Source of the DNA: Clostridium sp. 1001271B_151109_B4
Lineage (GTDB): Bacteria > Bacillota > Clostridia > Clostridiales > Clostridiaceae
NCBI RefSeq assembly: GCF_015670405.1
Contig: NZ_JADPBQ010000002.1
Span: 124,001 to 188,000, forward strand
Direction: 5' to 3'
DNA: 64,000 nt
Of this stretch, positions 46,302-55,319 are shown in pieces. Position numbers and translations under genes: made by a program. Position 1 is the first letter of the stretch. Each line of letters opens with the position of its first letter. The notes beneath the pieces were generated by a model. It did not search any database, was not told the origin of the DNA, and saw nothing but the letters and a program-made list of their open reading frames with translations.

Positions 46302-46583
46302 CTATATTTTATTTTCATCTTGATTAATTTCTATACCTGTCGCATCGACAATTATTACGTCAACCCCTACTTTAACTATTTTCTCCCATGGTATCTCTAT
46401 ATCATCTTCTTTAGAAAACCACCCTTTATTACTATTAGAAGGTAAAAATATTGATACTATTTTATTTGTATCTAAATCAACCTTAAAATCCCTTATATAT
46501 CCAAGCTTACTTCCTGTTGATATATCAACTACCTCCATACTTCTTATAGCATTTACAGAATATAAAATTAAGTCACTCTCCAT
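46302..46583 (-). CDS. YlmC/YmxH family PRC-barrel sporulation protein
   Basis: 93 residues with the ATG that has GGAGG 8 nt upstream; the ATG replaces a longer TTG-start frame. The body MEVVDISTGSKLGYIRDF is the YlmC/YmxH signature, a PRC-barrel fold. The family is linked to sporulation by its sigma-E/sigma-G gene neighbourhood; its molecular role is not known. It lies between sigG and nrdR, as in other endospore formers. Confidence 0.9.
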   Translation of the reverse strand: MESDLILYSVNAIRSMEVVDISTGSKLGYIRDFKVDLDTNKIVSIFLPSNSNKGWFSKEDDIEIPWEKIVKVGVDVIIVDATGIEINQDENKI

Positions 46584-46745
46584 AATTATCTCCTCCAACT
46601 TAAATATGTATTTTCTTTACCATATTTATATATATGATGTGACCTTTCATTTTATTAAATTATTTATATTTTATGCTTTAAGAAATATATAAAATACTAA
46701 TACTTGTCCACTCCTTATAATTTTAGATTATATCACCTTTTTAAC

Positions 46746-46772
46746 AAAAAAATAGGACTCAAAGAGTCCTAT
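46746..46772 (-). terminator. Terminator overlapping the sigG stop codon
   Basis: Minus-strand ATAGGACTC/GAGTCCTAT, 9-bp perfect stem with a 3-nt loop, followed by T7. The sigG TAG stop codon is inside the 5' arm. Confidence 0.88.
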
Positions 46773-47542
46773 ACATACTTTCTCATATGCTTTAATGCTG
46801 TTTTTTCTAACCTTGAAACTTGCGCTTGTGAAATTCCAATCTCATCTGCAACTTCCATTTGTGTTCTCCCATTAAAAAATCTTAATGTTAAAATTAATTT
46901 TTCCCTGTCATTTAATTTTTTCATAGCTTCTTTAATTGAAATGTTTTCTAACCAGCTATCATCACTATTCTTAGAGTCACTAATTTGATCCATTACATAA
47001 ATAGCATCTCCTCCATCGTGATATATTGGTTCAAACAAGGAAACTGGATCTTGAATTGCATCTAAAGCAAAAACAACTTCTTCTCTAGGTATATTTAATT
47101 CTTTTGCTATTTGGGATACTGTTGGTTCCTTATTATTATCCTTTATCAATTTATCTCTTACTAATAAAGCCTTATAAGCTACATCCCTTAAAGATCTACT
47201 TACCCTAATAGAGTTATTATCTCTTAAATACCTTCTGATCTCTCCTATTATCATAGGTACAGCATATGTAGAAAATTTTACATTTTGAGATAAATCAAAA
47301 TTGTCTATTGATTTCATTAAACCAATACACCCAACTTGAAATAAATCATCTACATTTTCTCCTCTATTATTAAATCTTTGAATAACACTTAAAACTAATC
47401 TTAAATTCCCCTTAATGAAAGTTTCTCTTGCTTGTGTATCTCCGCTTCTCATCTTTAATAGGAGTTCTCTTTTTTCCTTTTCCTTTAGTACTGGTAATTT
47501 GGAAGTATTCACCCCACAAATCTCAACTTTGTTGATAATCAA
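46769..47542 (-). CDS. sigG: RNA polymerase forespore sigma factor SigG
   Basis: 257 residues from a TTG start giving MIINKVEICGVNTSKLPVLK, the SigG N-terminus; the earlier TTG would put the SD too close. Region 2: NLRLVLSVIQRFNNRGENVDDLFQVGCIGLMKSIDNFD; region 3 follows; region 4: ISQAQVSRLEKTALK. Drives late forespore genes. A consensus forespore promoter lies directly upstream. Classic spoIIGA-sigE-sigG order. Confidence 0.97.
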   Translation of the reverse strand: MIINKVEICGVNTSKLPVLKEKEKRELLLKMRSGDTQARETFIKGNLRLVLSVIQRFNNRGENVDDLFQVGCIGLMKSIDNFDLSQNVKFSTYAVPMIIGEIRRYLRDNNSIRVSRSLRDVAYKALLVRDKLIKDNNKEPTVSQIAKELNIPREEVVFALDAIQDPVSLFEPIYHDGGDAIYVMDQISDSKNSDDSWLENISIKEAMKKLNDREKLILTLRFFNGRTQMEVADEIGISQAQVSRLEKTALKHMRKYV

Positions 47543-47584
47543 AGTCAATCACTCCTTCAGAAGTAATAACATACTGCATTTAAA

Positions 47585-47613
47585 ATTATTTCCGTTAGAG
47601 GATTGTTTTATAC
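47585..47613 (-). promoter_or_regulatory. Sigma-F/sigma-G type promoter of sigG
   Basis: Minus-strand GTATA (-35, 47609-47613), exactly 15 nt, GGAAATAAT (-10, 47585-47593). This fits the Bacillus sigma-F consensus (GywTA, 15 nt, GgnrAnAnTw) at every defined base and is in the 76-nt sigE-sigG gap. Forespore-specific start of sigG, with possible autoregulation by sigma-G, is the expected use. Confidence 0.8.
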
Positions 47614-47624
47614 TAAAGACAACC

Positions 47625-48332
47625 TTAAATCATTTTATTTATTTCTTTCTTTAATCTATTTATTATTTTCTTTTCCAATCTTGAAATATATGATTGTGAT
47701 ATACCAAGCATATCTGCTACTTCTTTTTGAGTCTTCTCTGTATTACCAGAAAGTCCAAACCTTAATCTTACAATTTCTTTTTCTCTGTCATTTAAATTTT
47801 TTAATGCTAAAAATAATAATTGCTTGTCAACTTCATCTTCAATTAAGTTATATACTGTATCATTTTCAGTACCTAAAATATCAGATAATAACAATTCATT
47901 TCCATCCCAATCTATATTTAATGGCTCATAAAACGATACTTCAGCCTTAACTTTTGTATTTCTTCTTAAATACATTAAAATCTCATTCTCAATACATCTT
48001 GATGCATAGGTTGCTAATTTAATTTTCTTTTCAGGATTAAATGTATTAACAGCCTTTATAAGGCCTATTGTTCCAACAGAAATTAAATCTTCTACTCCAA
48101 CTCCTGTATTTTCAAATTTTCTAGCAATATAAACTACAAGTCTTAAATTTCTTTCTATAAGAATATTTCTTACTTCTTCGCCCCCACTTGCTAAGTTCCC
48201 AACTAACTTTTCTTCTTCATCTTTTTTTAATGGTGGTGGAAGTGCATCATTTCCACCTATATAATCTACTCTTTTTCTAAAAATATTAAATTTAGATAAA
48301 AATTTATTTAATAGTAAAATTAACTTTCCCAT
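47625..48332 (-). CDS. sigE: RNA polymerase mother-cell sigma factor SigE
   Basis: 235 residues with an N-terminal hydrophobic/basic pro-region ([17 protein letters not shown]...), followed by the cleavage-site area near [12 protein letters not shown]. Region 2: [38 protein letters not shown]; region 4: [15 protein letters not shown]. SpoIIGA, 9 nt upstream, is its processing protease. Controls early mother-cell genes such as spoIVA and spoVM. Confidence 0.97.
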   Translation of the reverse strand: MGKLILLLNKFLSKFNIFRKRVDYIGGNDALPPPLKKDEEEKLVGNLASGGEEVRNILIERNLRLVVYIARKFENTGVGVEDLISVGTIGLIKAVNTFNPEKKIKLATYASRCIENEILMYLRRNTKVKAEVSFYEPLNIDWDGNELLLSDILGTENDTVYNLIEDEVDKQLLFLALKNLNDREKEIVRLRFGLSGNTEKTQKEVADMLGISQSYISRLEKKIINRLKKEINKMI

Positions 48333-48341
48333 ATATCCTCC

Positions 48342-49142
48342 TTATACTATACCCCTTGATAACAAAGCCTGGAACTCATCTTCTTTACTCAATTTCCTTT
48401 CACATCCACATACTATTGCATCAACTCTTGTCCAGCTATTGCTATCTTCATTTTTTATCATTATATTTCCTTTAAATCCTTTAACTTCTCCAACTTCGTT
48501 TATAGTATCATATTTAATAACAAATTTTTTATCATCTGGAATATCAAATTGATTGAAGTAGTTATTCTCAACAATAACGCATGGTAAATTTGTCACTGGC
48601 TCTCTTAATTCATTTCCTGTATCTAAAAACCCTTTTACTAGTACTGTTCTTGTTCCCTCTGTAATATATATATCATATAAAAAATTTTTAACTAAGGCTC
48701 TATCTTTAAGTAAATCCACAATTCTATTTATAAAAATAAATACAATTGCTACAGCTAGCACTATATATTTTATTGAATTGTTTTCAAGTACAAATGCCTG
48801 TCCGATCATATATGTGTTTTGCATTTGTAAAGCACCAAAACATATTCCTCCTAGCATAAAAGCTAACATAAAAAAGACCAGGATTGATTTTAATACATAT
48901 TTAATTTTTTTACTTTCCAAAGAAATATATATCATAATTGCAGGTATCAATAATTTAAATGCTATGGAATTTAATAAATTTACATTACAAAAAATAACTA
49001 ACCCGTATAAGCCTCCTAAAGCCGCTGCAATACATATATTCCGTTTATTAAAGCTAAACCTTAATAATTTGAAAGTAAGTAATAGTAAGAACAAATTGAT
49101 TACTATATTTTCAAATATATAAATATCAATATACACTTCCAT
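48342..49142 (-). CDS. spoIIGA: Sigma-E factor processing peptidase SpoIIGA
   Basis: 266 residues. Five hydrophobic segments in the N-terminal half (about 1-140), then a cytoplasmic aspartic-protease domain with the catalytic GFLDTGNELREP (Asp174). Activates pro-SigE after signalling from the forespore. First in the spoIIGA-sigE operon, behind a Spo0A-type promoter. SD AGGTGATG overlaps the start. Confidence 0.96.
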   Translation of the reverse strand: MEVYIDIYIFENIVINLFLLLLTFKLLRFSFNKRNICIAAALGGLYGLVIFCNVNLLNSIAFKLLIPAIMIYISLESKKIKYVLKSILVFFMLAFMLGGICFGALQMQNTYMIGQAFVLENNSIKYIVLAVAIVFIFINRIVDLLKDRALVKNFLYDIYITEGTRTVLVKGFLDTGNELREPVTNLPCVIVENNYFNQFDIPDDKKFVIKYDTINEVGEVKGFKGNIMIKNEDSNSWTRVDAIVCGCERKLSKEDEFQALLSRGIV

Positions 49143-49165
49143 ATGTTCATCACCTCAATATATAA

Positions 49166-49198
49166 ATTATAGCTTTATCTCTAAATTTTTTTTGTCAT
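49166..49198 (-). promoter_or_regulatory. Spo0A-type promoter of spoIIGA-sigE
   Basis: Minus-strand -10 TATAAT (49166-49171) and -35-like ATGACA (49193-49198) separated by 21 nt, well beyond the usual 17. This mirrors the Bacillus spoIIG promoter, where an unusually long spacer makes it depend on Spo0A. TTTGTCATT (plus strand, 49191-49199) resembles an imperfect Spo0A box over the -35. Confidence 0.55.
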
Positions 49199-49330
49199 TT
49201 TAACGGAGTAAAATTTATTTTTTAAACAAAGTTTTTTTACATATTATGCCTAAATATTCTTATTTGTTATAATAAATCTTTTATTTCATTTTTAATCACT
49301 TTGATAATATAATTAAAATCATAATTAAAA

Positions 49331-49377
49331 ACAAAAAAATAAATAGAAATTGTAATTATTACAATTTCTATTTATTT
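49331..49377. terminator. Bidirectional terminator between ftsZ and spoIIGA
   Basis: AAATAAATAGAAATTGTAAT and its complement form a 20-bp perfect stem with a one-base centre, flanked by A- and T-runs. It lies right after the ftsZ stop codon. Confidence 0.9.
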
Positions 49378-49397
49378 TATATTATAATTATTAATTT

Positions 49398-50519
49398 TTA
49401 CTTTCTTGATCTTAGGAAACTTGGTATATTAACGCTTTCTCTGTCTAAATCTAATAATGGATCATTATGAGTTGCCTTAACAGGTTCTTCTTCCCTTTTA
49501 ATACTTTCTGTTACAGGTTTTGGTTCAATTTTTGCTTCAGGTGCTGAAGCTATAACTTTACCATTATCTTCTTCAAATCCTGTTGCAATAACAGTTAATC
49601 TGATTTCATCATTTAAAGTTTCATCAATAACTGCACCAAATATGATATTAGCATCTATATCAGCTGCTTCTCTTACTATTTCAGCAGCTTCATAAACTTC
49701 AATCGCTCCTAAATCTACTCCACCAGTAAAGTTTATTATAACTCCAGTAGCTCCATCTATTGAAGTTTCTAATAAAGGAGAAGAGATTGCTTGTCTAACA
49801 GCATCTTGTGCTTTATTATCACCTTTACCATAACCAACACCCATATGTGCTAATCCTTTATCCTTCATTACTGTTTCAATATCAGCAAAGTCAGCATTAA
49901 CTACGCCTGGTATAGTAATAAGGTCAGAAATAGCTTGTACCCCTTGTCTTAATACTCCATCTGCTAATTTAAATGAATCCAATAATGTTGTCTTCTTATC
50001 TGCCATAGCAAGAAGTTTTTCATTAGGTATTATAACTAATGTATCAACATGTTGCTTTAAGTTTTCTAATCCCATTTCAGCATGTCTCATTCTTCTCTTT
50101 CCTTCAAATGGGAAAGGTTTAGTAACAACACCAACTGTTAAAATATTCATAGATTTTGCAATTTCTGCAACTACTGGAGCGGCACCTGTACCAGTTCCTC
50201 CACCCATACCTGCAGTAATAAATACCATGTTAGCACCTTTTATTGCTTCTGCTATTTCTTCTCTACTTTCTTCCGCAGCCTTTTTTCCAATTTCAGGATT
50301 CGCCCCAGCTCCAAGACCTTTTGTAAGTTTTTCACCTATTTGGATCTTTGTAGTAGCTTGTGAAAGCAATAATGCTTGTTTATCAGTATTAACAACTATA
50401 AACTCAACATTTCTTAACCCCTCAATTATCATTCTATTAACGGCGTTACCACCGCCACCACCGCATCCAATTACTTTTATATTAGTTAATTCCTGCATAT
50501 CTAACTCGAAATCTAACAA
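49398..50519 (-). CDS. ftsZ: Cell division GTPase FtsZ
   Basis: 373 residues from a TTG start with GGAGG 7 nt upstream. [18 protein letters not shown] and [18 protein letters not shown] are the tubulin/FtsZ nucleotide motifs; the GTPase body is complete (to about 310), then a variable acidic linker and the C-terminal [17 protein letters not shown] peptide that binds division partners. Forms the division Z-ring, here next to the sporulation sigma genes. Monogenic with its own terminator; no ftsA adjacent. Confidence 0.98.
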   Translation of the reverse strand: MLDFELDMQELTNIKVIGCGGGGGNAVNRMIIEGLRNVEFIVVNTDKQALLLSQATTKIQIGEKLTKGLGAGANPEIGKKAAEESREEIAEAIKGANMVFITAGMGGGTGTGAAPVVAEIAKSMNILTVGVVTKPFPFEGKRRMRHAEMGLENLKQHVDTLVIIPNEKLLAMADKKTTLLDSFKLADGVLRQGVQAISDLITIPGVVNADFADIETVMKDKGLAHMGVGYGKGDNKAQDAVRQAISSPLLETSIDGATGVIINFTGGVDLGAIEVYEAAEIVREAADIDANIIFGAVIDETLNDEIRLTVIATGFEEDNGKVIASAPEAKIEPKPVTESIKREEEPVKATHNDPLLDLDRESVNIPSFLRSRK

Positions 50520-51036
50520 AATAACTCCTCCTTAAAACTCTCTATTAGTAATTAAAATACTTTCATAATATTACTTTATTAGTTCTTCTTAATTAGCTTA
50601 ATTATAGTATTAAACATAAATTATTCCGTACTCTAATTTTACATCATTACATATATGTTAACAATAGTAAAATGCTAACTATTGAAGAAAATTGTAATGA
50701 TTTTTTTATATTTCATAAAAAAAATGATCAAAAAATGTTACTTTTATCTATAATGTACTATAATTTATTTCTATATCTTTATATAATAATAATAATTGCT
50801 AATTTTAAAATAATATATTTTAATCCATCAAATTATATATTCAACAAAACTTTAAAAATCCCTCTAACTTTTAACATTTTTTTATTTTTATCGAAAACTT
50901 ATCATTCAGATTTACTCTTATAATGAGCTTTTATTTACAAAATTGTAATTTAACTTTATTTATGAAATCCACATATTAGATTTTATCCTATAAATAGCTT
51001 TAATTTGATATATTTAAACTTTAAATTTTAGTTATA
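50520..51036. other. Long AT-rich intergenic region between pilT and ftsZ
   Basis: About 500 bp without a credible gene. A -10-like TATAAT on the minus strand at 50601-50606 could belong to an ftsZ promoter, with only a poor -35. The plus-strand frame at 50672-50923 lacks an SD and looks like AT-rich noise. No repeats or strong hairpins seen apart from the pilT terminator. Confidence 0.6.
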
Positions 51037-51064
51037 ATAAAAGGACGTAATTTCTTACGCCCTT
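51037..51064 (-). terminator. Terminator after pilT
   Basis: Minus-strand GGGCGTAA/TTACGTCC (one G-U pair) with a 4-nt loop, followed by TTTTATT, directly after the pilT stop codon. Confidence 0.85.
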
Positions 51065-51072
51065 GATATTTC

Positions 51073-52128
51073 TTATAAAATCATTAATCTTTTTAAAGTT
51101 TCCCTATCCACTGCATACGTCATTGCTGTTTCCATTGATATAACACCTTTTTTATATAATTCAGATATAGCCATATCCATAGTTTTCATACCATATTTAC
51201 TTCCTGTTTGTACTGCTGATTCAATTTGATGTGTTTTACCTTCTCTAATTAAATTTTGTATTCCTGGAGTACTCACCATTATCTCTAAAGCAGCAACACG
51301 TCCATTGCTATCAATATTAGGTAATAGTTGTTGAGATACAACAGCTTGTAATACCGATGATAACTGTATCTTAACTTGTTGTTGTTGATGAGGTGGAAAT
51401 ACATCTATTATTCTATCTATAGTTTTTGCCGCTCCAATTGTGTGTAATGTAGAAAAAACTAAATGTCCTGTTTCAGCTGCTGTAATAGCAATGGATATAG
51501 TTTCTAAATCTCTCATTTCTCCAACCAAAATTACATCTGGATCTTCTCTTAATATAGCTTTTAACGCACTTCGGTAACTTTTACTATCCTTACCAATTTC
51601 TCTTTGATTAACTATACACATATTATGCTTGTGTAAGTATTCTATAGGGTCTTCTAAGGTTATTATATGTGCTTGTCTTGTATTATTTATTTCATTAATC
51701 ATAGCTGCTAACGTTGTACTTTTACCACTGCCAGTAGGTCCTGTAACTAAAACAAGCCCTCTTTTTTTAGTTACAATATCTTTAAGTACTGCTGGATGCT
51801 TTAATTGATCTAATGTTGGTATTTTAAGTGCAATAACTCTTATTGCTATAGCATCACTATTTCTCTGTTTGAAAACATTCACCCTAAATCTTCCGATTCC
51901 TTGTGCTGAATAAGACGTATCAAATTCTCCGATACTTAAATACTCATCATACTTTTCTTTTAATATTTCTTTTGAAAACTCTTCAACATCATTTGGTGAT
52001 AATCTATCTTGCCCTAAATGAATAAGTTTACCATTACATCTTATAGTTGGTGGTAGACCAACAGTTAAGTGTAAATCCGATGCTTTCATTTGTATCGTTT
52101 TACTTAAAAGTTCCTGTAGTATATACAT
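51073..52128 (-). CDS. pilT: Type IV pilus retraction ATPase PilT
   Basis: 351 residues, full length. VTGPTGSGKSTTLAAMI (Walker A), ITLEDPIEYLH (Asp box), LREDPDVILVGEMRDLETI (Walker B) and AAETGHLVFSTLHT (His box) identify a PilT/VirB11-type retraction ATPase. Depolymerises pili, used for gliding motility in Clostridium perfringens. It stands alone beside sigK, the position known from clostridia; no other pil genes are in the window. Confidence 0.96.
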   Translation of the reverse strand: MYILQELLSKTIQMKASDLHLTVGLPPTIRCNGKLIHLGQDRLSPNDVEEFSKEILKEKYDEYLSIGEFDTSYSAQGIGRFRVNVFKQRNSDAIAIRVIALKIPTLDQLKHPAVLKDIVTKKRGLVLVTGPTGSGKSTTLAAMINEINNTRQAHIITLEDPIEYLHKHNMCIVNQREIGKDSKSYRSALKAILREDPDVILVGEMRDLETISIAITAAETGHLVFSTLHTIGAAKTIDRIIDVFPPHQQQQVKIQLSSVLQAVVSQQLLPNIDSNGRVAALEIMVSTPGIQNLIREGKTHQIESAVQTGSKYGMKTMDMAISELYKKGVISMETAMTYAVDRETLKRLMIL

Positions 52129-52243
52129 ATTATTTTCTCCCTGATTTTATATCTGATCGTATCTTATTTTTTTATCATTAATTACATTTTAGTAAAATAA
52201 TACAATAATCACAACTAATTTTGTAAGCTTAATTCTTTTTTTG

Positions 52244-52939
52244 TCATTTAGCACTAAGTTCTTTTCTCAATTTCTTTAACGCTTTCTTTTCTATACGAGA
52301 AACATAGGATCGTGATATACCAAGTAGGCTTGCTATTTCTCTTTGAGTTTTACATTTACCATCTACCAAGCCATATCTCATCCTTATAATTTCTCCTTCT
52401 CTTTCACTTAATGATGTATTAATCTTTGAATAAAGAGCTCTTATTTGTATATTAGTTTCAACTTTATCAACTACAGAATCTTTATCACTACTTAATACAT
52501 CGATTAAACTTATTTCATTACCTTCTTTATCTACCCCTATAGGATCATGTAAAAATGTTTCTCCTTTTTGCTTTTTACTACTTCTGAAGAGCATTAAAAT
52601 TTCATTTTCAATGCATCTAGATGCATATGTAGCTAATCTTGTTCCCTTTGATGCATCAAATGAATCAATTGCTTTAATTAACCCCACTGTACCGATTGAT
52701 ATAAGCTCATCTATATCTTTATTCGGTATTTGATACTTTTTCACAATATGTGCAACCAACCTAAGGTTTCTCTCTATCAATACTCCTTTAGCCTTCTTAT
52801 CACCAGCTTTTAATAGTTCCAAATACTTCTCTTCTTCTTTTTCATCTAAAGGCTGTGGAAACGTGTTATTACCTGATATATATCCTGTAAGAAAAACATT
52901 AGTACAGAATAACTCCAGAATATTACTAAAAAATATCAC
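52244..52939 (-). CDS. sigK: RNA polymerase mother-cell sigma factor SigK (uninterrupted)
   Basis: 231 residues in one continuous frame, so no skin-type prophage interrupts it. The hydrophobic N-terminus (about 1-20, IFFSNILELFCTNVFLTGYI) resembles the SigK pro-sequence. Region 2: RNLRLVAHIVKKYQIPNKDIDELISIGTVGLIKAIDSFD, region 4: LLGISRSYVSRIEKKALKKL. Controls late mother-cell genes (coat, cortex lysis), with additional early roles in clostridia. GGAGG precedes the ATG. Confidence 0.95.
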   Translation of the reverse strand: MIFFSNILELFCTNVFLTGYISGNNTFPQPLDEKEEEKYLELLKAGDKKAKGVLIERNLRLVAHIVKKYQIPNKDIDELISIGTVGLIKAIDSFDASKGTRLATYASRCIENEILMLFRSSKKQKGETFLHDPIGVDKEGNEISLIDVLSSDKDSVVDKVETNIQIRALYSKINTSLSEREGEIIRMRYGLVDGKCKTQREIASLLGISRSYVSRIEKKALKKLRKELSAK

Positions 52940-53028
52940 TAAGCTTCCTCCTAGTAGTGCTTATTATATAATATGATATTTTCTTAAAATATTGCTTGAA
53001 GATTATAAATTAATTTTTTTCATACATT

Positions 53029-54633
53029 TTACTCACTTATTAATGACTTTATTATTTCCCTATATATAGGTGCTGCTGTATTTCCACCAGCAAGTTCTGT
53101 TCCATTCTCATCTACACCATCTATATTTGGAGCAACTATTACCATAGTATATAATTTATCATTTAGTTCAAAATAACCAGCAAACCAACCATGAGTTGTT
53201 GCTCCACCTTCTCCTGTTGCTGTACCAGTTTTACCACCTTGAGTTATACCATCTACCTTAGCTGCAATACCAGTACCATTTGTTATAACATCACTCATGC
53301 TATTCTTAACTAACTTCGATGTTGTTGATGTAAATATTCTATTTTCTTCATTTTGAATATTTTCAATAATATTATTATCATCATCTACAATTGCCTCGAT
53401 AAGTGATGGCTTAATATAAACACCATCATTAATTATAGAATTAATAGCACCAGCAATTTGAAGTGGAGTTACAGTTACACATTGCCCAATAGCAAAATTA
53501 CTTACTCCATCAGTTAGCTTTGGTATTACCCCTACTGCCTCTTCTCTATTTTCACCTGCTAAACCTAAAACTTTATTGTACAATCCTAAATTCGTTGTAT
53601 ACTTTAACATGTTTTCATATCCTATTAATTGACCTAATTTTGCAAATATATCATTACAAGATACTTCAAATGCTTCATTTACAGTTAAAGTTCCATGAGC
53701 ACTTTTACAAATATCACCATTACAAGTAAATGTATTAGTTATATTTACTAACCCTTCATTTAATGAAATAGCCTCTGTTAAAATTTTAAATATAGATCCT
53801 GGTTCAAATCCTAATTGACCTATTCCTAAGTTTACATTAGCTTCTGATTCATCTTTTTGAACCATTGCTCTTATTTTACCTGTGTTTGCCTCTAGCAAAA
53901 CAACACCAACGTTATCTAAATTACTAAATGAATCTTCTTTTAAAACATCTCTAATCTTATCTGATATTGACTCATCGATTGTAAGTCGTATATTTTTATT
54001 ATTTATACCTGAATTTGTTTCATTAGTTCTATAAATAGATTTATCATCTAAATAAAATCCAGTAGTTGGTCTATTATTATCTTGTATTATACTAGTAATT
54101 TCACTTTCAAATGATTCCTCTTCAACTTTATCTTTATCAATTGATGCTATGATATTCTCAACTCTCCAGCTTTCTTTTAAATCTAACTCATCATAAACAT
54201 AAGTATATATCCCCTTTATATCATTAAGTTTATTTATCTTATCATAAGTTTCTTTTGTGATATTATAATAAAGCTTTCCACTTTGTTGCATAATATCAGA
54301 AAAGTTAAAAGATTCATCTTCAGATTTCATAATAAAATTTAAAGCTAATAAATCTTGTAATGTTTCTTCATAGTTGTTTAATTTAAAAGGCTTTGTATCA
54401 AGAACCATTACATATTTATTTTTATAGTTTATTAAACTTTCCCCATTAGTATCAAAAATCTTATAATTCTTATCACTAGTATATTCAACTTGATGGTTTT
54501 CCAATTGCCCTTGAACTGTACTAGTTGGCTTTATCATTAGGAAAAATAACCTTATAGTTAAAGCAATAAAAATGCTAAAAAATACTATTCCCACTGCAAG
54601 TGATTTTTTATTATTAATTTTAAAACCATACAA
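53029..54633 (-). CDS. Class B penicillin-binding protein (transpeptidase), possibly sporulation-linked
   Basis: 534 residues from a TTG start with GGAGG 7 nt upstream; the longer frame start lies within that SD. One N-terminal membrane helix (about 12-33), a dimerisation/pedestal region of about 200 residues, then the transpeptidase domain with SIFK (Ser280), SCN (about 325-327) and KTGT (about 468-471). Belongs to the FtsI/PBP2/SpoVD-like group. Lying next to sigK and under a hairpin-occluded SD, it may be a sporulation PBP, but this is inference. Confidence 0.9.
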   Translation of the reverse strand: MYGFKINNKKSLAVGIVFFSIFIALTIRLFFLMIKPTSTVQGQLENHQVEYTSDKNYKIFDTNGESLINYKNKYVMVLDTKPFKLNNYEETLQDLLALNFIMKSEDESFNFSDIMQQSGKLYYNITKETYDKINKLNDIKGIYTYVYDELDLKESWRVENIIASIDKDKVEEESFESEITSIIQDNNRPTTGFYLDDKSIYRTNETNSGINNKNIRLTIDESISDKIRDVLKEDSFSNLDNVGVVLLEANTGKIRAMVQKDESEANVNLGIGQLGFEPGSIFKILTEAISLNEGLVNITNTFTCNGDICKSAHGTLTVNEAFEVSCNDIFAKLGQLIGYENMLKYTTNLGLYNKVLGLAGENREEAVGVIPKLTDGVSNFAIGQCVTVTPLQIAGAINSIINDGVYIKPSLIEAIVDDDNNIIENIQNEENRIFTSTTSKLVKNSMSDVITNGTGIAAKVDGITQGGKTGTATGEGGATTHGWFAGYFELNDKLYTMVIVAPNIDGVDENGTELAGGNTAAPIYREIIKSLISE

Positions 54634-54679
54634 AAAAAACACCTCCTTAGCTAAATTCTAGCCTAAGAAGAGGTGTTTT
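54632..54679. terminator. Terminator after udk containing the SD of the downstream PBP gene
   Basis: AAAACACCTC/GAGGTGTTTT (10 bp) plus CTTAG/CTAAG (5 bp, separated by a 2-nt bulge) around a small loop; eight T follow on the minus strand. The minus-strand 3' arm reads TAAGGAGGTG, the only good SD for the PBP gene, and the T-run runs into its TTG start. The stem is almost symmetric, so it can work in both directions. Confidence 0.88.
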
Positions 54680-54686
54680 ATTCAAA

Positions 54687-55304
54687 TTACTTCAATATAT
54701 CTCTTATTTTTGCCATTAATAAATCTATAGCAACATAATTATGTCCACCTTCAGGTATAATTATATCTGCATATTTTTTTGAAGGCTCAGTGAATTGTAA
54801 GTGCATTGGTCTTACAATATTAAGATATTGATCTACAACTGATTCAACAGTTCTTCCTCTTTCATTAATATCTCTTACAAGTCTTCTTAGAATTCTAATA
54901 TCAGCATCTGTATCAACATAAACTTTAATATCTAAAAGTTCTCTTATTCTTGGATCTTCAAGAATCAATATACCTTCAACCAAAATTATATCTCTTGATT
55001 CTACTGTTGTAGTTTCTTTTGCTCTATTATGTACAGTAAAGTCGTAACTTGGTTTTTCTATAGACTCTCCATTTATTAAAGTTTTTAAATGCTCTACTAA
55101 TAAATCATTATCAAAAGCCATAGGATGATCGTAATTTGTTTTAACTCTTTCTTCCATTGATAAATGGCTTTGATCCTTATAATACATATCTTGTTGTATC
55201 ATTGCAATACAATCATTTGAAAAATTAGAATATAACGCATCAGCAATTGTACTTTTACCAGAACCTGTTCCACCAGTAATTCCTATTAATATTGGTTTAG
55301 ACAT
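54687..55304 (-). CDS. udk: Uridine kinase
   Basis: Phosphorylates uridine and cytidine in nucleoside salvage. 205 residues. [19 protein letters not shown] is the P-loop; [21 protein letters not shown] and [11 protein letters not shown] are nucleoside-site motifs, and [17 protein letters not shown] follows. It comes 15 nt after the U32 gene, matching Bacillus yrrO-udk. Confidence 0.97.
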   Translation of the reverse strand: MSKPILIGITGGTGSGKSTIADALYSNFSNDCIAMIQQDMYYKDQSHLSMEERVKTNYDHPMAFDNDLLVEHLKTLINGESIEKPSYDFTVHNRAKETTTVESRDIILVEGILILEDPRIRELLDIKVYVDTDADIRILRRLVRDINERGRTVESVVDQYLNIVRPMHLQFTEPSKKYADIIIPEGGHNYVAIDLLMAKIRDILK

Positions 55305-55319
55305 TACTGCATTTCCTCC

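Noticed and set aside
50672-50923. 83-codon frame in the ftsZ-pilT gap
   Set aside because: No SD, extreme AT composition, and no recognisable sequence; expected by chance at this base composition.
52940-53010. Sigma-E promoter for sigK
   Set aside because: CAATATT and CATATTAT occur upstream, but the spacing is about two bases short of the usual sigma-E spacing in this AT-rich gap, so it may be chance.
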